A stretch of DNA of 9,092 nucleotides from a bacterium (GCA_020626475.1 JAHKZT010000024.1:1-9092); one strand, 5' to 3'; counted from the stretch's first letter, positions 1 through 5,688 are shown. Notes: generated by a model from the letters alone, not told the origin. Numbers and translations are program-made.

Positions 1-500
1 ATAATACACCAGCCCAAAGCTAAATAGCAAGCCATCGAAAAACTAGCGAACTTCTTTAAATCTATCGCATTCAAAATAATACCCAAAATCGACATCGCCC
101 ATACCACACTAAACATCACCCAAGCCGTAATCGGATCGGTCTTCATTAAAGCAATCAACGTAACTGGCGTATAAGAACCCGCAATCAGCAGAAAAATCGA
201 ACAGTGATCGATAATCTGCATTACTTTTTTTGCACGGATTTTCGGACTTAGACCATGATAAATTGCCGACATCGTAAAGAGAACCAGCATCGAAATACTA
301 AAAGCCAGACCAGTCAAAACACCAGCTGCGCCATACTCGATTGCACCACGAATAATACAGAGCACTAAAATCGGCAGCGCAAAAGCAGCACCAACAATAT
401 GCGAAACCATATTAAAGATTTCTTCGCCCTTCGTATAGTTAGGCAGCTTGCGATCTTTTAGTTTCGTCCTTGGCTGCGTTATATTTAGCTGCTTTTTCAT
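1..500 (-). CDS. Hemolysin III / PAQR-family membrane protein, C-terminus cut by window edge
   Basis: Translating the minus strand from the ATG at 500-498 gives 166 uninterrupted codons running off the left edge. The family signature is clear: an early GEEIFNMVSHIVGA segment (Glu, Asn, Ser-His), then SAIYHGLSP and DHCSIFLLIAGSYTP, which carry the conserved Ser/His/Asp residues thought to bind metal in the hemolysin III/PAQR superfamily. Between them lie strongly hydrophobic stretches, at least four membrane segments within the visible part. Family members are seven-helix inner-membrane proteins; bacterial ones are named for a weak haemolytic activity, but their cellular role is unsettled. The start is supported by a perfect TATAAT box ending 7 bases upstream, which makes the transcript leaderless; there is no well-spaced Shine-Dalgarno sequence. 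It is divergent from the corA-like gene. Roughly the last quarter lies outside the window. The family call is secure; the function is not. Confidence 0.88.
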   Translation of the reverse strand, partial: MKKQLNITQPRTKLKDRKLPNYTKGEEIFNMVSHIVGAAFALPILVLCIIRGAIEYGAAGVLTGLAFSISMLVLFTMSAIYHGLSPKIRAKKVMQIIDHCSIFLLIAGSYTPVTLIALMKTDPITAWVMFSVVWAMSILGIILNAIDLKKFASFSMACYLALGWCI

Positions 501-507
501 TACCTTA

Positions 508-513
508 ATTATA
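508..513 (-). promoter_or_regulatory. -10 box (TATAAT) for the hemolysin III-like gene, leaderless type
   Basis: On the minus strand TATAAT occupies 513-508, followed by 7 bases and then the ATG at 500. With usual spacing transcription would begin at or within a base of the start codon. No convincing TTGACA-like -35 is seen 17 bases upstream (TCTCAT at 536-531). Confidence 0.7.
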
Positions 514-553
514 CCGCAAAGACGAACTCGATGAGACTATAGAGATTCATAAG

Positions 554-562
554 TGTTATAAT
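554..562 (+). promoter_or_regulatory. Extended -10 box (TGTTATAAT) for the corA-like gene, leaderless type
   Basis: TATAAT at 557-562 is preceded by TG at 554-555, giving an extended -10 element, which often compensates for a weak -35. Eight bases separate it from the ATG at 571, so the mRNA should start at or next to the start codon. No Shine-Dalgarno sequence lies in between. Confidence 0.72.
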
Positions 563-570
563 ATAAGATA

Positions 571-1518
571 ATGCTTAAATACTACAAAACAAATCACGAT
601 ACGAAGGAACTCGAACGCCGCAACGGTTTCGAGTCTGATTGTTGGATTGACGTCGTTCGCCCAACCGACGATGAAGTAGAAGAGATCGTCGAGGCAACAA
701 ACATTGATCGCGACCTACTCATAAAGATGCGCGATGACGACGAGCTTCCACGCATTGAGACTTCTGGCAAAGAAACCCTTATCGTCCTCGACGTTCCAGC
801 GCTCGAAGACGACGGCGACGACGATGACGATTACATCACATATCCACTAGGTATCATCGTCTCGGAAAATAATTACATAATTACTATTGCGCCAGTTGAA
901 ACCGGCATTTTGAATGATTTTCGCAAGGGAATTATTGCTGAATTTCGTACCGCCAAAAAGACTCGTGCCCTCATTCAAATCATTGCAGTTGCGGCCGCAC
1001 GCTACCTAAAAGTCCTCGATATGGTCTACAAAGCCATCGACGCAAAAGAAGACAGCATGCGCAAATCTACCAAAAACGAAGACCTCATCGACCTTCTTAC
1101 CGCCGAGAAGACCCTCGTTTACTTCGCAAGCTCCCTCAAAGAAAACCGACTCGTGCTCGAACGTCTCGGCAAAGGCAACGTTTTGCCGCTCTATGAAGGC
1201 GACGAAGATTTGCTCGAAGATGCAATTATCGAAAACGAGCAGGCGCTCGATATGGCAGATGTCTATCGCAAGATTCTAAAATCCATTTCCGAGACATACA
1301 GTTCCGTGATTAACAACAATCAGAACGAAATCATGAAGTTTCTTGCCGGCATTACTATCGTCCTATCGATTCCAACGATTATCTCATCCTTCCTTGGCAT
1401 GAATGTTCAATTCGGCTTCATTGGCACGAGTCCACTTTCCGCCGGGCTAATTCTCCTCGGCTCAATAATCCTGTCTATCATCCTTGCGATTTGGCTCAAA
1501 AAACGTGGAATGTTATAA
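571..1518 (+). CDS. corA: CorA-like Mg2+/Co2+ transporter (GMN family)
   Basis: This 315-aa protein has the CorA/MIT layout: a long soluble N-terminal alpha/beta domain (about residues 1-140), a long charged helical stretch (about 140-255) and two C-terminal membrane helices (about 257-275 and 290-310). The signature GMN is at residues 276-278, at the end of the first helix, where it forms the ion selectivity filter of the homopentameric channel. The residue before GMN is Leu rather than the common Tyr, and the downstream loop is short, as in many divergent bacterial members. An acidic run near residues 79-87 (seven Asp/Glu around one Gly) is a possible metal-sensing patch. The C-terminus LKKRGML is basic and cytoplasmic, as expected. 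The ATG at 571 is set by an extended -10 box just upstream. The DUF308-like gene follows 12 bases later, probably in one transcript. Likely substrates are Mg2+ or Co2+; the exact ion cannot be read from the sequence. Confidence 0.9.
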   Translation: MLKYYKTNHDTKELERRNGFESDCWIDVVRPTDDEVEEIVEATNIDRDLLIKMRDDDELPRIETSGKETLIVLDVPALEDDGDDDDDYITYPLGIIVSENNYIITIAPVETGILNDFRKGIIAEFRTAKKTRALIQIIAVAAARYLKVLDMVYKAIDAKEDSMRKSTKNEDLIDLLTAEKTLVYFASSLKENRLVLERLGKGNVLPLYEGDEDLLEDAIIENEQALDMADVYRKILKSISETYSSVINNNQNEIMKFLAGITIVLSIPTIISSFLGMNVQFGFIGTSPLSAGLILLGSIILSIILAIWLKKRGML

Positions 1519-1530
1519 AATAGGAGTAAT

Positions 1531-2127
1531 ATGAAAAAGATCGAAGTTAAAGGCGCTAGAAAAATTAAAACTTTTTCTATGCCTATTAGTATTAACGTAA
1601 TTCTACTTGCACTCGGTATTTGTTTACTTATTTGGGCCGACAAAGTTACGAGTCTCATTTCTGTTGCGCTAGGCGTGCTATTCCTCGTCTACGCCGCCTA
1701 TAATTTCATTGCTTGGTACCGCGTAGAAAACCGCAACATGAGCGACAACGCAAAGTTAATCACCGCAATCGCGCTAACTGTCGCTGGCGTCTTCCTAATC
1801 GTCGAAAAAGATTTCCTAAAAGAATTGATCTCGATTATCGTAGGTGTTTTCTTGCTTATCGAAAGTATCTTCCGTCTACAAGATGCGCTCAATAGCAAAA
1901 AATACAATCCGAATTACAAAAATGCGCTTATTCTCGCGATTATCGGCGTCGTTTGTGGCGCGCTCTGTGTATTTGGCAAAATCATCATTCCAGACCTCAT
2001 GGTTCAAATCCTAGGCGTCCTATTAATTATCTTTGCCATTTCCGATATGACGGGCGGCATTATGGTTAAAAAATCCTATAAGACCGCCGCAAAGACCGTC
2101 AACGCAAAAGTTATCGACGAGAAATAG
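1531..2127 (+). CDS. DUF308 / HdeD-like six-helix membrane protein
   Basis: This 198-aa protein has a basic N-terminus and about six hydrophobic helices (roughly 18-37, 40-62, 75-92, 96-115, 128-148 and 152-173). They fall into repeated pairs with Gly-rich turns such as ALGVLFLVYAAYNF, IVGVFLLIESIFR and ILGVLLIIFAISDM. That internal repeat is typical of the DUF308/HdeD family, whose E. coli member is an acid-resistance membrane protein; the biochemical function is unknown. The C-terminal tail (about residue 180 onward) is hydrophilic and Lys-rich. A well-placed AGGAG at 1522-1526, 4 bases before the ATG, supports the start. The stop of the corA-like gene is 12 bases upstream and no separate promoter is obvious, so the two are probably co-transcribed. 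A strong terminator follows directly. Confidence 0.8.
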   Translation: MKKIEVKGARKIKTFSMPISINVILLALGICLLIWADKVTSLISVALGVLFLVYAAYNFIAWYRVENRNMSDNAKLITAIALTVAGVFLIVEKDFLKELISIIVGVFLLIESIFRLQDALNSKKYNPNYKNALILAIIGVVCGALCVFGKIIIPDLMVQILGVLLIIFAISDMTGGIMVKKSYKTAAKTVNAKVIDEK

Positions 2128-2136
2128 CAATCCATC

Positions 2137-2168
2137 AAAAAACTCCGAAAATCATATCGGAGTTTTTT
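2137..2168. terminator. Bidirectional intrinsic terminator between convergent genes
   Basis: CTCCGA at 2143-2148 pairs with TCGGAG at 2157-2162 across an 8-base loop. The stem is flanked by six A (2137-2142) and six T (2163-2168), giving a U-tract in both directions. It ends the corA/DUF308 transcript on the plus strand. On the minus strand it begins right at the TAA of the 31-aa mini-gene. Confidence 0.9.
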
Positions 2169-2262
2169 AGTTGCCGCAAGCGAGCAACTCTTCGCTATCC
2201 GGTTCCGAATCGGCAAGCTCGGAATCAAGGATCGCTAAATCTTTCGCATCATCGTCATCCAT
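2167..2262 (-). CDS. Acidic 31-aa mini-protein, unknown function
   Basis: A short minus-strand frame starts at ATG 2262-2260 and stops at TAA 2169-2167. The peptide begins MDDDDAKD, continues with Asp/Glu/Ser/Leu-rich sequence and ends ELLACGN. About 13 of 31 residues are Asp or Glu against one Lys, with a single Cys three residues from the end. Three local signals argue for a real gene: a perfect TATAAT at 2274-2269 whose predicted start site falls on the ATG (same geometry as the two divergent genes at the left), an upstream terminator isolating it from the previous gene, and a terminator starting exactly at its stop. The frame also extends upstream to an ATG at 2358, but that reading would cross a terminator and overlap the previous gene. 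No family is recognised. It could be a regulatory or modified peptide, or a chance frame. Confidence is moderate to low. Confidence 0.45.
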   Translation of the reverse strand: MDDDDAKDLAILDSELADSEPDSEELLACGN

Positions 2263-2268
2263 ATCATT

Positions 2269-2274
2269 ATTATA
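2269..2274 (-). promoter_or_regulatory. -10 box (TATAAT) for the acidic mini-gene, leaderless type
   Basis: TATAAT on the minus strand at 2274-2269 is followed by 6 bases and the ATG at 2262. The region where a -35 would lie overlaps the terminator hairpin of the upstream gene and has no TTGACA-like match. Confidence 0.55.
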
Positions 2275-2281
2275 CAACAAG

Positions 2282-2310
2282 AAAAAAATGCCGGAGCGCC
2301 AGGCTCCAGC
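2282..2310 (-). terminator. Intrinsic terminator after the 194-aa gene
   Basis: On the minus strand GCTGGAGC (2310-2303) pairs with GCTCCGGC (2297-2290), 8 pairs with one G-T wobble and a 5-base loop, followed by A and seven T down to 2282. It lies 8 bases after the stop of the 194-aa gene. Confidence 0.9.
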
Positions 2311-2318
2311 AAGTTCTC

Positions 2319-2903
2319 TTAGCGGATACGCGTGATTACGCCATTTTTCAAACAACACAACTCATCTTTAAAATTTGGATCGCTACTAAAACCATACAGA
2401 CTGTAGCCATCGAGCCCAAAATCTAAATAGCGATCAAGATTCCAAACAATAACAGAGCGCTGGCAATATGAAAGCGAGTAGATATCATGTCCAATAATTA
2501 CATTTTTATCATTACTGGTCCCCAACATGGGCTGAGCGCCAAAGATAATATAAAATGGACAACCATAGTCGTTATATAGACTATGCCTAACATCATCGAC
2601 TAATATCTCACTCTTCCTGTCGTCATCATAGTTATACGTAACACAGCCTATATCGGTATAATCGAACATAAACTCTATCGCATCACGCATAGTTTTTTGC
2701 CAATCAGCCTCATTACTAAGCTTTCTAGCCGCGTAGAAATCGCCGAAGCAACCACAATGCTGATTGTACTTTTTCGTATCGGAATGAATAATCGCAAGCC
2801 CGACGTCCTCATTTTCCATCCTCCGATAGTCCTGCGAAAACATCGACGTGCGAAGATCGCAATGTCTAACGAAACCGCCAAAAGTTCTAAAGAGCATCCT
2901 CAT
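2319..2903 (-). CDS. Unrecognised 194-aa Cys- and aromatic-rich protein
   Basis: I do not recognise this protein. It starts MRMLFRTFGGFVRHCD, has no signal peptide or membrane helix, and is probably cytoplasmic and globular. It contains about eight Cys, spread as single residues or close pairs (HCGCFG near residue 50, a CC pair near residue 184), and many Tyr, Phe and Asp. A D-Y-rich centre (FDYTDIGCVTYNYDDD) precedes an aromatic and Gly-rich C-terminal half (LDFGLDGYSLYGFSSD). The Cys spacing does not form an obvious zinc finger. The start at 2903 is well supported: AGGAGG at 2917-2912 lies 8 bases upstream, and a near-consensus promoter lies 51 bases before the ATG. A terminator follows the TAA within 10 bases, so it is a monocistronic, apparently well-expressed unit. 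It is divergent from the broken membrane-protein gene. A lineage-specific protein or a cargo gene are both possible. Confidence 0.8.
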   Translation of the reverse strand: MRMLFRTFGGFVRHCDLRTSMFSQDYRRMENEDVGLAIIHSDTKKYNQHCGCFGDFYAARKLSNEADWQKTMRDAIEFMFDYTDIGCVTYNYDDDRKSEILVDDVRHSLYNDYGCPFYIIFGAQPMLGTSNDKNVIIGHDIYSLSYCQRSVIVWNLDRYLDFGLDGYSLYGFSSDPNFKDELCCLKNGVITRIR

Positions 2904-2953
2904 ATATAAACCCTCCTTTCAATAGTATGCATATATGAGAAAGAATAGAAAAT

Positions 2954-2982
2954 ATTATACTATTTCTATGCGATTTTTTCAA
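2954..2982 (-). promoter_or_regulatory. Sigma-70-type promoter of the 194-aa gene
   Basis: On the minus strand TTGAAA (2982-2977), a 17-base spacer and TATAAT (2959-2954) give a near-consensus promoter. The predicted start near 2947 leaves a leader of about 44 bases with AGGAGG at 2917-2912. It is the clearest -35/-10 pair in the window and unlike the leaderless promoters elsewhere. Confidence 0.8.
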
Positions 2983-3010
2983 GAGGAAGCACCATCAACG
3001 GAACGAACTA

Positions 3011-3019
3011 TGCTATAAT
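3011..3019 (+). promoter_or_regulatory. Extended -10 box (TGCTATAAT) for the membrane-protein gene
   Basis: TATAAT at 3014-3019 is preceded by TG at 3011-3012. The ATG at 3030 is 10 bases downstream, so the mRNA is leaderless or carries a leader of about 3-4 bases. No -35 is evident. The divergent promoter of the 194-aa gene starts only 28 bases away. Confidence 0.65.
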
Positions 3020-3029
3020 GCTTGCAAAT

Positions 3030-3905
3030 ATGAAAAAGTGCCAAATAACTATGCGGAAAGTATTCGGGGAATTAAATATTACCTGGCCAAAGCTAATAAT
3101 TTTTAGCATAATAATAGCTATTTATACGGCCCTAACCGCCATGCTCGCGCCTGACGGCAACTCGTTACATGATATCGCTGTCACTATGGAGTAGTGGGTA
3201 CTGCCAGCAATCATCATTATAGTTAATTCAAAGAAACCGCTAGAGTCTGCGCTAAAGACATTTACCTTCTTTCTGATCTCGCAGCCCCTGATTTATCTAA
3301 TTCAAGTACCATTCAGTGAACTGCACTGGGACATTCTCAAATTCTACCCATATTGGTTCGTCATTACCTTGCTGACTTTCCCAGGCGCCTTCATCGCTTG
3401 GTACATCAAAAAAGACAAATGGTATTCTGGCATAATCCTATCTGTAATGGCAATACTTCTCGCTATCACTGGATGTATTTATGTTGAAGAGCTTATTGAT
3501 AATTTCCCAAATCACTTAATTAGTATTATCTACTGTTTCGCGATGATTCTAGTTTTTATTTTCGTAATCTTCAAAAATAAAGCACCGCGCATCATTATTG
3601 TTGCAGTCAGCCTAGCATCGATTATTATTTATATTCCACTCAGTCAAGAAAAGATATACGAAGCATACAATAATAGCTTCATCGAAGAAAACGATATTAA
3701 ATTAGTCGGCAAACCGCAAATCGTCGATTGCAATGATGACTGCAAAGTAGATATTATCGAATACGGCGACAATTATAACTTTCACGTTACTGGCAAAAAG
3801 GCAAAGAAATATACTTTCTCAATTGTCGATGACGAGAATAAATATGATTTTGTCTACTATTACAGCAAAGACAAGCAAACGGTGATTATAGAGTCAAATA
3901 AATAA
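3030..3905 (+). pseudogene. Polytopic membrane protein interrupted by one in-frame TAG
   Basis: From the ATG at 3030 one frame stays open to the TAA at 3903-3905 (291 codons) except for a single TAG at 3192-3194, codon 55. Both sides read as one protein. Before the stop are a basic start and one membrane helix (about 18-39). After it come helices beginning WVLPAIIIIVN, then TFFLISQPLIYLIQVPF, WFVITLLTFPGAFIAWY, IILSVMAILLAITG, IIYCFAMILVFIFVIF and IIIVAVSLASIIIYIP. A soluble C-terminal domain of about 75 residues with a CNDDC pair follows, probably outside the membrane. The pattern resembles an uncharacterised membrane-protein family I recall from Firmicutes; no function is known to me. The TAG could come from several codons by one change, and the original residue cannot be read. 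A later start at TTG 3369 lies inside a helix and is unlikely. It is either a recent pseudogene, a sequencing variant or a readthrough gene. Confidence 0.75.
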
Positions 3906-3932
3906 AAAAGGAATCCTAACGGATTCTTTTTT
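3904..3932 (+). terminator. Intrinsic terminator after the membrane-protein gene
   Basis: GAATCC (3911-3916) and GGATTC (3921-3926) form a stem with a TAAC loop, flanked by A-rich sequence upstream and six T downstream, overlapping the TAA stop. The A/T flanks can extend the stem and allow weaker activity on the other strand. Confidence 0.88.
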
Positions 3933-3940
3933 ATTCTTCG

Positions 3941-4027
3941 ATTTGGCTGGAGCAAATTAAGCAGGCATTAACAATCTACAAGGAAGGCATTCAACAAAGA
4001 CTAAGCGAATTCTACCCCGAAGGTTAG
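3941..4027 (+). pseudogene. Possible C-terminal gene remnant (copy A) in a post-terminator spacer
   Basis: Starting just after the terminator, a short open frame reads IWLEQIKQAL, then TIYKEG, IQQRL and SEFYPEG before TAG at 4025-4027. It looks like the helical, charged end of a protein, but there is no start codon or ribosome binding site and the frame is closed by a TAA at 3917. Copy B, after the next terminator (5689-5796), shares TTGGCTGGA and AAGGAAGGC at similar spacing and similar residues. I infer debris of the same unidentified gene family. The rest of the 3933-4092 spacer holds only the hydrolase promoter and ribosome binding site. Confidence 0.3.
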
Positions 4028-4038
4028 TTGACTCAAAA

Positions 4039-4047
4039 TGCTATAAT
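4039..4047 (+). promoter_or_regulatory. Extended -10 box (TGCTATAAT) for the hydrolase operon
   Basis: TATAAT at 4042-4047 preceded by TG at 4039-4040 is identical over nine bases to the box at 3011-3019. The predicted start near 4054 gives a leader of about 39 bases that carries AGGAGG at 4082-4087. A TTGACT at 4028-4033 is only 8 bases upstream of the box, too close to serve as its -35. Confidence 0.65.
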
Positions 4048-4081
4048 AGTAGCTAGAAATATCGAAATTATATCTTTTAAA

Positions 4082-4087
4082 AGGAGG
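4082..4087 (+). promoter_or_regulatory. Strong ribosome binding site (AGGAGG) of the hydrolase gene
   Basis: AGGAGG lies 5 bases before ATG 4093-4095 and fixes the start, which matters because the gene is interrupted further on. It contrasts with the leaderless genes in the window. Confidence 0.85.
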
Positions 4088-4092
4088 CCTCT

Positions 4093-5133
4093 ATGGCATT
4101 ACAACTAACCGACGAATGGGACAAAGTATTCCCAAAAAGCGACAAAGTAGACCACAGAAAGGTTTCTTTTAAAAATCATTTCGGGATAGAATTGGCGGCA
4201 GACCTATATGAACCAAAAGAAAAGGGCGGCGAGTTGCCGGCTATCGCTATTTCTGGGCCGTACGGTGCCGTCAAAGAGTAATCTTCTGGCCTTTACGCTC
4301 AAACTTTAGCAGAGCGCGGCTTCTTGACGCTCGCTTTTGATCCGTCATTTACTGGCGAATCTGGTGGCGAAACCCGTTACATGACTTCTCCAGATTTAAA
4401 CGTAGAAGATTTTCAGGCTGCAGTAGATTATCTATCCAATCTAGGCGAAGTAAATCCGGACAAAATTGCAATTCTTGGTATCTGCGGTTGGGGCGGCATG
4501 GCACTTCAAACTGCCTGCCTCGAAACACGAATTAAGGCCATCATAGCAAGCACCATGTATGATATGACACGCGTAGCCGGAAATGGTTACTTTGACGCCG
4601 ACAACAACAAAGAAGCACGTAAAAATGCACGAATCGCAATCAACAACCAGCGCACCGAAGACTATAAAAACAGCACATATAAGCTTGCCGGTGGAGTCGT
4701 AGATCCCGTTCCGGAAGATGCTCCACAGTTCCTAAAAGATTATCACGCATATTATAAAACGCCACGCGGCTACCATAAGAGAAGCCTTAACTCTAACGGC
4801 GGTTGGGCAATTCAGACCAATGGCGCACTCGCCAATACGCGCATTTTAACCTATGCAAACGAAATTGATATGCCAGTCTTAATTATCCATGGCGAAAAAG
4901 CCCATTCTCGCTACAATAGCGAAACTTCATTTGATAGAATCACCGGCGAAACAAAAACCAAGGACATAACGCCCGAACCATATACTGGTGTTTACCCGGT
5001 AGGGAACACCAAGATTGGCAATAAAGAGCTTTACATTGTTGAGGGTGCATCACATGTTGATCTTTACGACAATCTCGACAAAATCCCGTTCGATAAAATC
5101 GAGAATTTCCTTAAAGAAAATTTGGAAGTCTAA
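4093..5133 (+). pseudogene. Alpha/beta hydrolase (dienelactone-hydrolase-like, Cys nucleophile) interrupted by one in-frame TAA
   Basis: From ATG 4093 the frame is open for 346 codons to TAA 5131-5133 except for a TAA at 4279-4281, codon 63. The flanks, GPYGAVKE before and SSGLYAQTLAERGF after, are continuous in relatives I recall, where the missing residue is Gln. One C-to-T change (CAA to TAA) explains it. Readthrough numbering: GESGGETRY near 88-96, nucleophile elbow GICGWGG with Cys at 131, an acidic residue candidate in HGEKAHSRY, and catalytic-type His at 321 in GASHVDLYD. Family members are soluble hydrolases of uncertain substrate, annotated as alpha/beta or dienelactone hydrolases. 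Between HSRY and the His there is a longer, charged loop than I would expect (FDRITGETKTKDITPEPY and following). Translation starting at TTG 4324 would lack the first two strands and is unlikely. The next gene begins directly at the stop (TAA then ATG), so its translation may depend on this one. Confidence 0.85.
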
Positions 5134-5637
5134 ATGAATAAGAAGCTAGTAATTTCTGTCCCGATTTTAATCACAATAATAATTTCAGTCATAATTACGA
5201 CAATCATAATGAGAAAACCAGAGGAACCATCTAGCCCAAATTCATCGCCGGAAACAAATCAAACAGGTAATAACGAGAAGAAAAGCGTGGATAAAATCTA
5301 CATTAGCGTAAATAACAAGAAATTCGAAGTTGCTTTAGCGGATAACTCAGCGACTAAAGCTCTCGTAGAAAAGCTAAGCACCGGCGATATAACCGTAGAA
5401 ACTGAAGATTATGACAACTTCGAGAAAGTTGGAAGCCTTGGCTTTTCTCTCCCGACTAGCGACGAACGTATCACGACGAAGCCTGGAGATCTAATGCTTT
5501 ATAATGGTAGCAATATTACGCTATTCTATGGCGAGAATACTTGGAACTATACAAAACTTGGACACATCAATGCAAGTCAGTCCGAGCTGAAGTCCATTCT
5601 AGGTAACGGGGATGTGATATTAGTATTATCACTCTAG
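5134..5637 (+). CDS. Membrane-anchored cyclophilin-like fold protein
   Basis: This intact 167-aa protein has a basic start and one hydrophobic helix (about residues 5-26), then MRKPEEP and a Ser/Pro/Asn-rich linker to about 52. No lipobox Cys is present, so it is an uncleaved anchor or a signal-peptide-like segment. The C-terminal domain (about 55-167) matches the cyclophilin-like family known from fermenting gut and oral bacteria: LSTGDITVETEDYDNFEKVG, SLGFSLPTSDERI, KPGDLMLYNG, ITLFYGENTWNYTKLGHI and a final ILGNGDVILVLSL. The family has a cyclophilin beta-barrel but no proven isomerase activity. The ATG follows the hydrolase TAA with no gap, and a GGAAG at 5124-5128 can serve as ribosome binding site. 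In related organisms I recall similar proteins near hydrolases and redox genes, which fits a transferred pair. A terminator lies 13 bases downstream. Confidence 0.85.
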   Translation: MNKKLVISVPILITIIISVIITTIIMRKPEEPSSPNSSPETNQTGNNEKKSVDKIYISVNNKKFEVALADNSATKALVEKLSTGDITVETEDYDNFEKVGSLGFSLPTSDERITTKPGDLMLYNGSNITLFYGENTWNYTKLGHINASQSELKSILGNGDVILVLSL

Positions 5638-5650
5638 AATCATTTAAAAA

Positions 5651-5677
5651 AATAAGAGCCCCTCTAGGGCTTTTATT
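5651..5677 (+). terminator. Intrinsic terminator after the cyclophilin-like gene
   Basis: AGCCC (5657-5661) pairs with GGGCT (5667-5671) around CTCTA. The stem is extended by AATAAG on the left and TTTATT on the right (one G-T pair). The T-rich right arm serves the plus strand; the A-rich left flank gives a U-tract on the minus strand too. Confidence 0.85.
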
Positions 5678-5688
5678 GTGCTTATACT

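Noticed and set aside
1407..1658. Minus-strand open frame of 83 codons across the corA/DUF308 junction
   Set aside because: It overlaps two well-supported plus-strand genes, has no ribosome binding site or promoter and resembles no family; it is a mirror of hydrophobic codons.
2675..2909. Short open frames of 68-70 codons on both strands inside the 194-aa gene
   Set aside because: They lie inside a gene with its own promoter, ribosome binding site and terminator, and lack start signals of their own.
3369..3905. A separate 178-aa gene starting at TTG 3369
   Set aside because: The frame is open back to the TAG at 3192, the TTG lies inside a membrane helix and has no ribosome binding site; it is the tail of the interrupted gene.
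4028..4047. TTGACT plus TATAAT as a -35/-10 pair for the hydrolase
   Set aside because: The spacer is 8 bases, far too short; the TG-extended -10 alone is more plausible.
4324..5133. A separate 269-aa hydrolase starting at TTG 4324
   Set aside because: It would lack the first strands of the fold; homologous sequence continues upstream past the TAA to the ATG at 4093 with AGGAGG.
3000..5677. Recoding of TAG/TAA as sense codons across the genome
   Set aside because: Both triplets end other genes in this window directly before terminators, so wholesale reassignment is excluded; only local readthrough or suppression remains possible.
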